DNA from: Nicotiana tabacum
Taxonomy: Eukaryota; Streptophyta; Magnoliopsida; Solanales; Solanaceae
Assembly (NCBI RefSeq): GCF_000715075.1
Contig: NC_134090.1
Span: 49,731,792-49,795,791 of the forward strand
Length of the DNA stretch: 64,000 nucleotides
Direction: 5' to 3'
The position numbers and the translations under genes were made by a program. Position 1 is the first letter of the stretch. The number at the start of each line of letters is the position of its first letter. Below, one piece after another: positions 12,670-23,576 of the stretch. Below the pieces are notes generated by a model. It saw only the letters and a list, made by a program, of their open reading frames with translations. It made no database searches and was not told where the DNA came from.

Positions 12670-12900
12670 CCAGTGCGACGCACTACACTTTGTGCGGGCC
12701 GTACTGGTGAAGGCTAAAATGATACCTCTCTGAAGTTTGCCACTGCGGGCGTACTACACTTTGTGCGGTCCGCAGTGGACCACTGCAGCCGCGGTCTGTT
12801 TTGCGCGGACCGCAGTGGGATACTGGGCCAAGCTTGATCATAACATCCCAGTGCGGACCGCGGTCCATTTTGTGCGGTCCGCACTGGTATGTGAGACTGG
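12670..12900 (+). repeat. GC-rich palindromic repeat array 1 (element B)
   Basis: Repeated units centred on TGCGG(T/A)CCGCA with spacers such as ACTTTGTG or CATTTTGTG. The best unit, 12848-12887, is a perfect 14-bp inverted repeat (CCAGTGCGGACCGC and its complement) around a 12-base loop. Others are degenerate, often by C/T or G/A changes. Base composition contrasts with the AT-rich surroundings. Related arrays lie at 13290-13600 and 17015-17345. Confidence 0.8.
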
Positions 12901-12916
12901 GCCCTAGGGGCTTTTC

Positions 12917-12924
12917 TATAAATA
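12917..12924 (+). promoter_or_regulatory. TATA-like box downstream of array 1 (element B)
   Basis: TATAAATA in the context TTCTATAAATAGACCC, immediately after the GC-rich array and about 780 bases upstream of the third frame. In elements C and D the LTR TATA boxes also follow GC-rich arrays. It could be an internal promoter; the sequence alone does not prove that. Confidence 0.4.
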
Positions 12925-13289
12925 GACCCTGGGGACCCCCTTTTTACCCTTTTCGCAATTTTAACTCTCAGAAGCATATAGAACTGTTCATCTTCCTTTC
13001 TTCTTGTAATTAACTACTTACATCGATCAGTCCTCACTTCATCTAACAACTGGTAACATAATTTTCCATTTTCTTGTTTCAATTCTGTCAATTTCATTTT
13101 ATTTTCAATTTTTCTTAGCTTATAATTCTTGTTCCTCCCCTATTTAGTTCACTAGCTGGGTTAGATTGGTTGTAGTGCTGATTCATGAGGACTTAATGAG
13201 TTTTATGGACTGGGTAAATATGTAGGGACATAAATTAGCAAAAGTTGAACTTAAAAGCAAAATCTAAGAACCCTAACTCAGTGCCACTA

Positions 13290-13600
13290 CTGGGCACCCT
13301 GTACGGACCGCGGTCACTTTTGTGCAGTCCGCGGTGACCTAGTGCGGTCCGTAGTACCACTTTGTGCGGACCGCATTGACAAACTTCAGAAAGATTACTC
13401 TTGGTCAGTGCGGTCGCACTACATATTGTGTGGTCCCCACTGGCCCAGTATGGCCGCGGTACCATTTTGTGCGGGTCACACTGGTCAGATTCAGAGGAAG
13501 GGTAGTCTGAACCCCATCCTTGTGCGGAATGCGGTCGTTATTGTGCGGTCCGGGTAGTCCCTATGCGGTCACAGTCCATTTTGTGTGGTCCGCACTAGTC
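13290..13600 (+). repeat. GC-rich palindromic repeat array 2 (element B)
   Basis: A second cluster of the same units as 12670-12900: GTACGGACCGCGGTCAC, GTGCGGTCCGTAGTACC, GTGCGGACCGCATTGAC and GTGTGGTCCGCACTAG, with CATTTTGTG-like spacers. It is more degenerate than array 1. It ends about 100 bases before the third frame. Bases 12925-13289 between the arrays are AT-rich with no gene. Confidence 0.75.
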
Positions 13601-13698
13601 TATTTCTGCAACCTGGCTGCAACTTTTCAATTCTGTCTGCAATCCTTTCTGCATAAATGTTGCCCACTACTTTTATTGATACTAACAATGTAAGATGA

Positions 13699-15758
13699 TT
13701 GTGTTTGCAGATAATAGTTAAACAAAGAGGAAAAGGCTCCAAACAACCCGGCAGAGGTGATTTCTCCTGGGGAGGGAAGCAGAGATTGGTTAATCTCACT
13801 CCCCAGGCTCGTCAAAACATAAAGAAGATGAGAAAGGAAATTAAGGCAGCTGATAGAGCCTGTGATCAGTTGGGGAGTGAGTATGTTCCCTACCAAGATA
13901 TTTCTTCAGACTCAGTACCAACACATTTCCACTCAAGTTTCAGATTGATAGATGACACTCCTCTACCATCACCCACTGCCCAAGCACCAGAGCATGTTTC
14001 TACTAAGGGGCTCAACAGTCGGTAGTGGTGAATACTCCACCTCCCGCATAGCTTCATTATCTGGGAAGGGTGCAGACAGAGGTGAGGAGGAAGTGCAAGG
14101 GGTTGAGGAGGTAGCTGAGGGTGGTGAGCCTCAGGTTGGGGGCATTGCCCGAACTAGAAAACACGAAGTTTGGGAGGATAGGTTCGTAAGCCAGGTGTCG
14201 TACCACAAATTTAGGGAGTGGTGGCCGGTGAGAAAACTGATACCCGAGCGGAGTTTCATTGACATAGATCTTTTACCCCACAACCCTAACGTGCTTAGAT
14301 ACTTCAGAACGAGAATGGGTTGGGGCACTTCTTAGATAACTGCGTGGATGCCAATGAACACTTGGTCAAAGAGTTCTATTGTAATGTAGCCCACATCATA
14401 AAGGGTTCCAAAGTGACCAAGGTTCAGAACCTCAAGGTGTTGTTTGACGGGAAGTCGCTCAACGAATACCTGGGTTTCAATAAGGAAGATGAGCTCTTTA
14501 TATGGCAAAGCTGGAGATGGGTGAGGAGGTCTGTCCATGGTTAGCTTAGTACTTGGCAATCCTAGGTACCATTCCGGAGTGGTTGACTGTTGGGGTCAAA
14601 ATACTATGGAGGACCCTAAACTTTGAGGCGAGGGGCTGGGAGACATTTGTGTGCAGCCGGTTAGACCCTACTACCCATGACCAGACACTTCCTCTCCACT
14701 GGGCTGTTTTGGTTGCTTCCATTATGGCGGGGTACCCCATCAAAGTGGGGAATGTGATGTCCCGGATCATTTCTATAGTGGGTGCCAAGAGTGACCGGAA
14801 CTATCCCTTCCCCAACACCCTTACTATGTACTTCCGGGACTTGCAGGTGGACAAGAGGCCATACGACATCAAGGTCAAGGCAACAGCCCCGTTCTCCTGG
14901 TATAGCGTGAAGGGGAATGACAACCCCAAGGATAAGAACTACAAAGACCCTACTTCTGCCTCAACTGGCCAGTCTGAAGCGCCAGTTGATATAGAGGCCC
15001 CCGCTGAGCCTCCCTCTACTTCTGCTGAGATGCCTCCCGGACCTTCCACATCTTTAGCCATTCCTCTTGGCCCTTCCACATCAGCAGGCCCGAAGATCCC
15101 ATCTTCCCGGGCACATCCTATCACTGCCCACCGGCTGAGTCAGATGCTTCAGAGTATCAACAACTAGATGTATACTGCTTCATCCAAGTTGTCTACCTTG
15201 ACCACCACTATTGCAGCTCAGTCGGCACCTCAGCCAGCACAGGTCCCACAATCTATTAAGGATGCTTTGAAAGAGATTCTTGAGAACCAGAAGAAAATCC
15301 TCACTACCCAGGATGCATTGGCAAAGGCAGTTAATTCGCATAGCAAGGATATCAAGGAGCTTGCTAAGGAGCATAAGAAGCTGCAAAAGACACGGGCCTC
15401 CAAGGAGTCAGTGAAGGAGCTGCGGGCGGATGTTGACAAGTTGAAGGCAGACCAGTTGCCTTTAGACCCATTGTTTGAAGACCCAGTTCCAGCAGTTGAG
15501 CCACAGCCGGAGTAGTCACAGCAACCTCCGAAGAGGAAGAGGATGATTTCTAGAGCCGATGATGCTATCATCCAGTTAGTAGACCCAGCAGATACTTCCT
15601 CCAGTCAGCCACAGGGTGTACCAGATCCAAAGCCTGTCCAGGTCCAGGCCCAGGTCCCAGCAACTGAGCAGTAGGACACCGGGAACCAGTCTGAGGTTCC
15701 CGGGAAAATAGAGGACCTAGGGACTATCCATGATCCTATGTAGACCGACAGGGCTTAG
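13699..15758 (+). pseudogene. Element B third frame (env-position ORF), putative plant transposon protein
   Basis: Pieces at 13699-14025, 13952-14335, 14320-14544, 14553-15167 and 15168-15758. It is preceded by an acceptor-like TGTGTTTGCAG (13700-13710), so a spliced message is plausible. The middle (FREWWPVRKLIPERSF, MAILGTIPEWLTVG, LHWAVLVASIMAGYPIKVG) resembles a domain common in Athila-type third ORFs, annotated as a putative plant transposon protein (family name from memory). A Pro/Ser/Ala-rich linker follows, then a Lys/Glu coiled coil (15230-15480). I see no signal peptide or transmembrane segment, so envelope function is not supported. In-frame TAG codons lie at 15165, 15513, 15672, 15741 and 15756 (the last may be the true stop). 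Upstream joins are frameshifts. Confidence 0.6.
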
Positions 15759-17014
15759 GGAGACTTCATATCCTTTTTCTATTATTTTTTATGCTTATTT
15801 GGACTAGTTGGCATTGGGGACAATGCCAGCTTGGTGCGCCCTACATTTTTGGATGACTGTACATATTGATTCATTTTATGCTTTCTTGATTTGCGCATTT
15901 GGTCTGTAAATAATTTGATATTTAGTTACTTTTATCGTATTTTTCATCTTTCTTTGGGTCTGTATATAAAGTTACATCATTGTATATATTCATCCCCATT
16001 GTATATTCAAATCCCCTATTGTATATATTCATTCTATTTTTGCAAACATTTTCCGTTTTTATCTTCTTAATTTTGTTCGTAGCTTTTGTTTTGTTTAGGA
16101 CGTTTTCAATAAGCCTTTGGTTTTCTTAATGCCACAGTTCTTTCCAAAGGTGGAGTGTTGTGTGAACCGGGTGGCTCTTCCCAATGATGGATGGCGTGAC
16201 AACCTTCTTAAGAATTTGAGTCTGTTTTTGTTTTTGTTTTTAGTAGTTTATAGTTAAGGATACCTCAAACAAAGCTTCACTTGGGCCTAGCACATTTGCC
16301 TTTGATCCCATGGTCAAAGACAAAATGTTGTGATAGGATGGTGAAAGTCGTGACCTTGAGACTCTTGTGTTGATCGATAATCATCAAGTGGTTTTTCGGG
16401 ACCATTGTGTGCTCAAATCGTATCTAAGGTCATTGTGGGCCCCCGACTCTATGTCTTTAGCGATCCTTTAGCTTGTGTGGTGAGTAATTGAAATGCAAAT
16501 CCAAGTCACAAGCCATTGGTCTAGAACTTGCCCCGAATGTTTGTTGAGGCAAAATCCTAAGTGAATTTTGACTTGAGATGTGATTATAGGCCCTCCTTGA
16601 TCCAAATAATAGCTTGAAAAATTCCATAGCCTACCAACGATATGATCCCTAGTTAACCCTTTTGAGCCTTAGACCTTTTTCTTTCAAGTACCATGAGACA
16701 AGCCTATACCTGTTCTAAAAGATACCCTCTCTTAGCACCCGATCTTTCCTTGAGCACATGGCAAAAGTATAAGTTTGGGGGAGAGACGAAGGTGGCAACA
16801 AAGTGGTAAAAGGCACAAAATGAAGAAAAGGAAAGGTAATGAAAAAGAAAGAAAAGCAAAAGACAAAAAAAATGCTCAATGTGAAAAAGAATAAAAAGGG
16901 ATTCAAGAAAAGCAAAAGAATGAAAGGTGTGGAAAATTGAAAAAGGAGAAACGGTTTGAATTGCATAAGAAAGAGTGACAACATGTCCTCTAACCCCTTA
17001 GAAAGAGGTGAGAT
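15759..17014 (+). other. Element B 3' non-coding region
   Basis: No gene. It shares short blocks with element D's 3' region (32662-34417): a CCACAGTTCTTTCCAA-like stretch near 16130, TCTAGAACTTGCCC near 16520, and an identical 24-base block at 16646-16669. A purine-rich stretch (AGTTTGGGGGAGAGACG, about 16768-16785) may be an old polypurine tract, with A/G-rich sequence to 16990. Confidence 0.55.
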
Positions 17015-17345
17015 GACACTTTGTGCGGTCCGCACTAGGGAGATTCAGAGACCTGGATTTGAAGGCATCAAAGCAGTGTAGCCGCAGTAGATATTGTGCG
17101 GCCCACACTGAAGACACCACGGCCGCACCACCATTTCATGCGGTCCACAGAAGCAATGTTCAGAGAGATGTCAAGTGCCAGGGTTCAAGCCTGTGCGGTC
17201 TGCAGTCCATTCTGCGTGGAACGCATTGGAAGCCTCCGCAACCACGATCCATTCTGCGTGGTCCGCGGAGCCTGGGTTCAGAGAGTTGGAATTGTAGAGT
17301 CAAGAGCCTAGTGCGGCCGCACACCATTTTGTGCGGTCCGCACTG
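17015..17345 (+). repeat. GC-rich palindromic repeat array 3, just upstream of the B 3' LTR
   Basis: Same units as arrays 1 and 2: GTGCGGTCCGCACTAGGG, GTGCGGCCCACACTG, ATGCGGTCCACAG, GCGTGGTCCGCGGAG and GTGCGGCCGCACACC. It ends about 25 bases before the repeat shared by both LTRs. By analogy with C and D it may be part of the true U3 of B. Confidence 0.7.
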
Positions 17346-17370
17346 ACCCCGCAAGGGTATTTTTGTCCAG

Positions 17371-18353
17371 TTTTTCCAACTTAGTATAATTAGAACCTTT
17401 TTCCATTTTTAGGGCATCAAATATTATCAGCTATTTTCTGAACTGAGTTGCACTCGTGAGAAGACCATCTGTAGCCATTTTGGGCATTTTAACTTAGTTT
17501 TAACGATAGAATCTCTGTATTTACTTTAATGTTTAATTAATATGCCTTTATCTTCATCTATTTCTCTGTTCTTCTCTTCAAGCATGAGTAGCTAAACCCA
17601 TTAGCTAGGGTTGTGGCTCAACCCTAGTGTGGGTAATTGATGGGTATTGTGATTTAGGGCTAGATTGACTATGGGTGTTTGTTATTTGGGTCAATTTTAT
17701 GGTTTAATTTATGAATTGGTTGTTGCAAACACTAGTTTGTGCTGAGTTGACTTGGCTCTTCTTGAGAAAGAGAGCCCGAGTCTCCAAAATTGACCCAACA
17801 AGGAATTGGGATGGACTCAAGAGAATTGATAGTCCCAATTAAAGGGTTAAACCTCGAGAGAGTAATTACCCGACTTGAACCCTAGTTGCTTGAGCAAATT
17901 TGCCTACCCATTTGGTCTTGAGAAAGTCAATTGGGCAAAACCACCCTCTCTACCGAGAGGTGTGAGAGTGGGTAAAATCGTGCAGCGGTTATATCATATT
18001 TATCCAATCATGTCAATCGTGCCTTAGAAGCAATTACCCGTCAATTAGCTACCTAGGTGAAAGTCACTACCCTAGTGCCTTTTTATCCATTAGATAAAAC
18101 TTTTACCAATTCTCGTTTAGCATAATCTAGTTGCATTTATAATTAGTAGTTGATAATAGTAGTTTGTTAAAGAAAAACCAAAAAAGATTGGAAGTGATAT
18201 TTGGAACAAATACACAATGCCACTCAAAATAGATACCCGACTCCATTCCTAGCTCCCTGTGGAAATCGATCCCGACCCACAAATCGGGTAAAATCTATTG
18301 TGACCCTCTCTTCCTACTATTTAGTAGTGCGGAGTAGGCTGCGATTACTTTTT
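17371..18353 (+). repeat. 3' LTR of element B
   Basis: Direct repeat of 5735-6713, same orientation, about 96-97% identical by eye. The TATA-like sequence is degraded here (TATAATTA) relative to the 5' copy. The right edge abuts element A's RNase H sequence (GGTCAACATTACCCGG). Confidence 0.82.
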
Positions 18354-20011
18354 GCGGTCAACATTACCCGGTGTCTGCCAAACTCAGGTTCCCCTGCACC
18401 AACAATATGGCCGAGTAAGAAGCCTGCATCTTAGGGCTCAAAATGGCCATTGACATGAACGTTCAAGAGCTGCTAATAATTGGAGATTCAGACTTGCTTA
18501 TACATCAGGTATGGGAAGAATGGGCAACCAAGAACTCCAAGATATTCCCATGTCTGCATCACGTACAGGAATTGAGAAAGAGGTTCACGAAGATGGAATT
18601 CCAGCATGTTCTTAGGATCCATAACGAGTTCGCTGATGCATTGGCTACCCTATCATCTATGATACAACATCCAGACAAGAATTCCATTGATCCCATTCCA
18701 GTGAAAATCCATAATCATCCAGCTTACTGTGCCCGTGTCGAAGAGAAAGCAGACGAAAAGCCTTGGTTTCATGATATCAAGGAATATTTGGCAAAAGGAG
18801 AATACCCAGAGCTTGCTAATCCTATTCAGAAACGCACACTTTGGAGATTGTCCAACAACTTCTTTCACAACGGATGATTCTTGTATAGGAGGACTCCTGA
18901 TTTAGGACTATTAAGATGTGTTGATGCAAATGAAGCATCTAGGCTACTAGAGGACATTCATACGAGGACCTGCGGTCCACATATGAACGGTTTTGTCTTA
19001 GCAAAGAAGATACTCCGAGCTGGTTACTTTTGGATGACTATGGAAACGGACTGCATTCAGTATGTCCAAAAATGCCACCGCTGTCAGATACATGCAGACA
19101 TGATAGAGGTACCTCCAAACGAGCTTAATGCAACAAGCTCACCATGGTCGTTCATCGCTTGGGGGATGGATGTTATTGGACCAATCGAGCCTGCTGCTTC
19201 CAATGGAAACAGTTTTATCCTGGTAGCCATAGAATATTTCACCAAGTGGGTAGAAGCAGCATTTTGTAGAGTAGTGACTAAGAAAGTTATGGCAGACTTT
19301 GTCCGCGACTGCGTTGTTTGTCGATTCAGAATTCTAGAGTCAATCATTACTGATAATGGCTCCAACCTCAACAGCGACTTGATGAAAGCTATGTGTGAAA
19401 CTTTCAAGATCAGACACAAGAATTCCACAGCCTAAAGGCCTCAAATGAATGGAGTTGTAGAAGCCGCCAACAAGAATATCAAAAAGATATTGGGGAAAAT
19501 GATAATGAAGAGTAAATAATTGCATGAAAACTTATCATTTGCTCTATTGGGGTATCTCACCACAGTCCGCACATCAACCGGGGCAACCCCCTATATGCTG
19601 GTTTATAGTACAGAGGCTGTCATTCCCGCTGAGGTAGAAATTCTTTCCCTAAGGATCACACAAGAAGCTGAGCTCGACGACGCAGAATGGGTAAAAAGTC
19701 ATTAAGAGCAACTAGCCCTTATAGATGGAAAAAGAATTAATGCAGTGTGCCATGGTCAACTCTATCAAAACAGAATGTCCAGAGCCTTCAACAAGAAAGT
19801 CAAACCAAGACAGTTCACACCGGGGTAGCTGGTGTTATAGAAAATTTTTCCGCATCAAAATGAAGCAAAAGGGCAGTTCTCTCCCAACTGGCAGGGTCCA
19901 TACATGGTTCACCGAGTTCTGACAGGAGGAGCTCTCATACTTACAGAAATGGACGGAGAAGTCTGGCCAAAGCCGATTAATTCAGATGCAGTCAAGCGTT
20001 ACTATGTGTAA
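18354..20011 (+). pseudogene. Element A pol, second part: RNase H-like domain and integrase
   Basis: Continues the frame interrupted at 5734. It includes the RNase H-like stretch (LGLKMAIDMNVQELLIIGDSD, 18435-18500; HNEFADALATLSS near 18620), then integrase with its zinc region (LEDIHTRTCGPHMNG to CHRCQIHAD) and catalytic core (WGMDVIGPIEPA, about 19160; ITDNGSNLNSD about 19345; MNGVVEAANKNIKK about 19445). It ends with TAA at 20009-20011. In-frame stops include 18417-18419 (TAA), 18875-18877 (TGA), 19433-19435, 19517-19519 and 19703-19705. Integrase would insert the cDNA copy; this copy is dead. Confidence 0.88.
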
Positions 20012-20164
20012 TCTTTATGCTTCCCCTATATGATTGAACTACGCCTGACCTGATTCCCATTTAAGAGAGGATATGTAGTCAGCCCTATGGGTTTTGGTAA
20101 CAATTCAATAATAATTTCATTTCGACCCTTCACCCCCCCTCCCCCGCAATTGGAAACTGGGGCA

Positions 20165-20191
20165 GAATTTTGAGGAGAACCCTCAAAATTC
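20165..20191 (+). other. Hairpin 1 in the element A 3' non-coding region
   Basis: GAATTTTGAGG, a short loop, then CCCTCAAAATTC: an 11-bp perfect stem about 150 bases after the integrase stop, preceded by CTGGGGCA. A second copy lies 93 bases downstream. Confidence 0.6.
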
Positions 20192-20257
20192 CAAAGTAAC
20201 TTCAGCTGATCGCCGCATGAGCAACAGTCAGAAACGTCAACCCATCAAACTGGGGCA

Positions 20258-20284
20258 GAATTTTGAGGGGAGCCCTCAAAATTC
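20258..20284 (+). other. Hairpin 2 in the element A 3' non-coding region
   Basis: Duplicate of the hairpin at 20165-20191, again preceded by CTGGGGCA, with a stem of at least 11 bp and a different loop sequence. Retention of both arms of two copies in a decayed element suggests a former function. Confidence 0.6.
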
Positions 20285-20750
20285 CGTAGCAAGAGAGGTT
20301 GCAATGTCCTGAACCACGTCACAGTCGTCGGTTCATCTAAAAGTTATTTTGTATTATACACTTATGCCATACTTTTACAAAATCATTGCATGTTTATTAT
20401 CGAAACTGCTTTGTTTAGCAACACTACCCCAATAATACACACAGTATCACCAAATCAAAGTCGAGCAGGTCAAGCAGAGCCAGTGGGGACACGAACTAAC
20501 CTCTCCCCTTACAAAACTCACGATTTTTCTTTGGATGCAGGCACTAGGATTGCAAAATCATTAAACACACTATACGCCCATAGGACAAACAATGTTCGAG
20601 AATACGACTCTTCGAGTCATTGCACTTGCCAACATTTACTATCATCACGCACAAGTAATGATGTGCAGTCACAATGCTCCCAGTAATCACAATGCCGCCA
20701 TATGCTATCAACTAAGAAAACTCTGCTGTCATTTGCTCTCTTATTTCTTG

Positions 20751-21213
20751 CATAAGGCTACCATTCTGCCTTCTGAGACTAAGCGCTCTCTCCATTCGTA
20801 TTGCATAAGGCTACCAGCTGCCTTTCCAGACTAAACAATGTATCCATCTACATTCACATTGCATAAGGCTACCATTCTGCCTTCCGAGGTTAAGCTCTAC
20901 CTCCATCTGCATCTGCATTGCACAAGGCTACCATTCTGCCTTCCGAGACTAAATGCTGTCTCCATCTGCATTTCTGCATAAGGCTACCATTCTGCATTTC
21001 GAGGTTAAGCTCTACCTCCATTAGCATTCGCATCTTTGCATAAGGCTATCATTCTGCCTTCCGAGGTTAAGCTCTACCTCCATCTGCATATGCATTGCAT
21101 AAGGCTATTGTTCTGCCTTCCGAGGTTAAGCTCTACCTCCATCTGCATTTGCACCTTTGCATAAGGCTATCATTTTGCCTTCCGAGGCTAAGCTCTATCT
21201 CCCATTTTCTTCT
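20751..21213 (+). repeat. Tandem repeat, eight copies of about 53-62 bp (element A)
   Basis: Each unit starts CATAAGGCTACCATTCTGCC, followed by TTCCGAGGTTAAGCTC and TACCTCCATCTGCAT. Copies start near 20751, 20807, 20865 and onward; length differences come mostly from the ATCTGCATTTGCA tail. It lies in A's untranslated region between integrase and the 3' LTR, a usual place for tandem repeats in Ogre elements (family knowledge). Confidence 0.85.
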
Positions 21214-21339
21214 AAACTAAGCATTGTCCCAAGCACTATTTATTTTGATTTTCTTACGGGCTAAGCTCTGCCCTTCAATTCACAAGACTAAGCTCTGTCT
21301 TGTCTGTATCATACTACTGCATCCTTCATGGGCTGAAAT

Positions 21340-21620
21340 ATCGCCAACTCATCCGAATCGTCATCATTCAGAGGCACCATCTTCATAGCCCGAGAACACC
21401 ATGTCATGTCCTGAGGATCCATTTCAATCTTTCACATATCATTATTCAAAGGCATCATGGTTCGGAGGCACCATCATCATAGCCCAAGAGAATCATTTCA
21501 TGGCATGTGAATCCTTCATCATACGCTTCATGACCCAGGACATCATGGTCTAAGGACGTCATCCTAACCGTCCAAAGACAACATTCATAGTCCAACGGGA
21601 AATTTCATCATGTTTAAATT
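21340..21620 (+). repeat. Imperfect longer repeats, element A 3' region
   Basis: Two imperfect copies of a roughly 105-bp unit containing TTCAGAGGCACCATCTTCAT / TTCGGAGGCACCATCATCAT, then AGCCC(G/A)AGA and ATCATTTCATG. The rest, up to 21950, is non-coding and ends in GGTAAAGAGTCCAGC, a degraded polypurine tract before the LTR start TGTTGATACCC. Confidence 0.5.
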
Positions 21621-21950
21621 TATGCACAGTATATGCTTGCATTGTTTCTAATTGCAAATAAACCGGCGAGCAACGGCCAACCCGGCAAGAATGGTCCCAC
21701 TCCAGTTCCCGCAAGTCGTCCACTCACCCCGCCCTGGATATTGCGTACGTTCTTGAAAAGTCTCCATCGGCATAGTGCGCCAACGGATCCTGAACTATAT
21801 ACGGCCTAATTCCTGTAAAACCAGGGATATGTAGGCAGCTCAGAAGCTAGGGTGCGGCCTAAACCTCTTTGAACCATTTCGCTCGGTCAAAATTGACCAT
21901 CATATCTTTACCCGACAACTCTTTCATCCTTCCCGGGTAAAGAGTCCAGC

Positions 21951-22027
21951 TGTTGATACCCAATTTTTGCCTATATATTTTTTAATATGCAAAATAACTT
22001 CAAAATAGCATATAAATACATATATAA
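21951..22027 (+). repeat. Start of the 3' LTR of element A
   Basis: Begins TGTTGATACCCAATTTTTGC, the usual start of solanaceous Ogre LTRs; element E's LTR begins the same way on the opposite strand. It is interrupted after 77 bases by element C at the duplicated TATAA (22023-22027). Confidence 0.8.
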
Positions 22028-23576
22028 TATAAAGCTCCAGAAAATTTTGCTAAGTAATTTAAGAATTCGTGGTGCCAAGGTAGGCTAATTATTTTATCTC
22101 GCGTGCAAATGAGGATTCATGATATAATGGATATCAATTAGATATGTTAATAAGTGTATAAGTCATATTATAAGTGATTTGGGGTCCAAAAAGAGGCCTA
22201 AGTCTAAGCCAAGTTGGAAAATTTCATAATAGACTAAAGTTGTAAATGAGTACGCACAAGATCTCACTTTGGACAAGAATATCTCCATTTATATAAGGTG
22301 TTGTGCGATGCACAACCTATAAAATTAATGCTCTTTGAGTCTAGTTTCCAACGCATCAAACCGTTTGTCATTTGGAGGTGTATATAGAAGGTTATTACCA
22401 TTTTACCGAACCTGTGTCAGATGCATGTCCGCGGCGTGGCCGCGGGAAAACTGAAAGTTTCTGCCTCCAAGCGTGGTACGAGCGCGGCCACCGTGTCCCG
22501 GGCGTGGTTTGACCGCGGTCGCGTGCCTAGCAGCCCTATAAATACCCCAAGACCAGGTATGGAGAGTCTCTATGTCATTTTGTTTGAGCTAGGGCTTGCT
22601 CTATCAAGGGGAATCCGTCCCATACTTTCCTCCTATGATCCAAGGTAAAGTTTTTGGAGTATTTTGAGTTGATTACAACTCCTAAACACTTATATTAACA
22701 AGGATTGATCTTGAAAATCTATAGATTCTCATTCAAATTCCTAAATTGATCAAGAACACTACAATTGGGGATTCTCAAGATTCTTACTACAAGAGGTATG
22801 TCTATCATCTCTAACTACTCTATGGTGATTATTTCTGTATGATATATACGTTAGAACTCATGGGATGGTGATTGGAAGTCATGGGTGCCTAACCTAGGTT
22901 GTGTTGGTGTTGTAGAGATTGTGAGATGGGTTATTGAGGTATGATTCTTGGGTGTAATAGTATTATGTATACATGCATGTACAAATTAGGTCTGTGGAAG
23001 GATCGTTGAACATAAATAAGTAAAGATTGGGTTGGGGAATGAAGGAAATCTTGTAAAAAAGATTTGAAATCAAGATGCTCAACTAGTATTTGATAAAATG
23101 CTCAAATGAGCTGAAACCATGAATACATTTTTGTGTTCAATTTTGTTATGTCTCGTAGATTGGGATTGCTAGAATTTTTGGAACGTCGTAGTAACTTAAG
23201 GAAAGCTTAAATGAGTTATGTATGGATAAAACATCCTCCTTTTAAAAATTGAGCCTCCATGGTGCCCGTTCAAATGTTGTAAGCCCGGAATTCGATTGAT
23301 GTGGTACTTGTTATGTCAAATAAATTAATGTTGTGAAAATGTATGTAGAAGATCCTTCTCCATGTGTTTAGTGTGTTATTCTTTGTAAATTGAGGATGTA
23401 AGGAAAAACATCAGCTATGTGCTAAATGCCTAAATGTCAGTCAAGGTTACATTGTGATTAATATGCCGAACTAGATGAATTTCTCTCTATGTTTATACTT
23501 AAATTGCTTTTGTATGTGCCTATGATCCTAAATGGCAAGATAAATGTTGAAAATGGGAATAATGCGAAATGTGATT
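22028..23576 (+). repeat. 5' LTR of element C, first part (split by D)
   Basis: Matches 42148-43655 of the 3' LTR at roughly 93-95% by eye; the 5' copy has about 50 extra bases near 22125-22175. A GC-rich block (22421-22530, with CGCGGCC, CCCGGGCG and GACCGCGGTCGCG) precedes the TATA box. The LTR resumes at 35748 after D. Confidence 0.85.
22537..22544 (+). promoter_or_regulatory. TATA box of the element C 5' LTR
   Basis: TATAAATA in CAGCCCTATAAATACCCC, right after the GC-rich block. The 3' LTR has TATAAATG at 42609-42616. It is the likely transcription start signal of C. Confidence 0.6.

Larger units (their letters stand above)
5735..18353 (+). mobile_element. Element B: Athila-like Ty3/gypsy retrotransposon inside A
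   Basis: Bounded by similar direct repeats (5735-6713 and 17371-18353), with an Athila-type primer site, gag-protease, RT-RNase H-integrase, and a third frame after integrase. It interrupts A's RNase H codons: the left flank reads GAVLVSE and the right flank continues QHYPVSAKLRFPC, so no host sequence is lost. I cannot find a clean target-site duplication, and the 5' LTR may lack its upstream part (see findings). About 12.6 kb. It carries several frameshifts and stops. Confidence 0.9.

Noticed and set aside
12670..13600. GC-rich repeats considered as a CRISPR array
   Set aside because: Plant nuclear context, irregular spacing, degenerate palindromes and no unique spacers or cas genes.
5735..18353. 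Target-site duplication CTTTT for element B
   Set aside because: CTTTT occurs near both ends but also between the 5' LTR and the primer site, so it cannot be separated from LTR sequence. Left undefined.
22421..22648. Open frame of 75 codons in the GC-rich block of element C's LTR
   Set aside because: It overlaps the TATA box and is broken or different in the 3' LTR copy; no recognisable protein. LTR sequence, not a gene.
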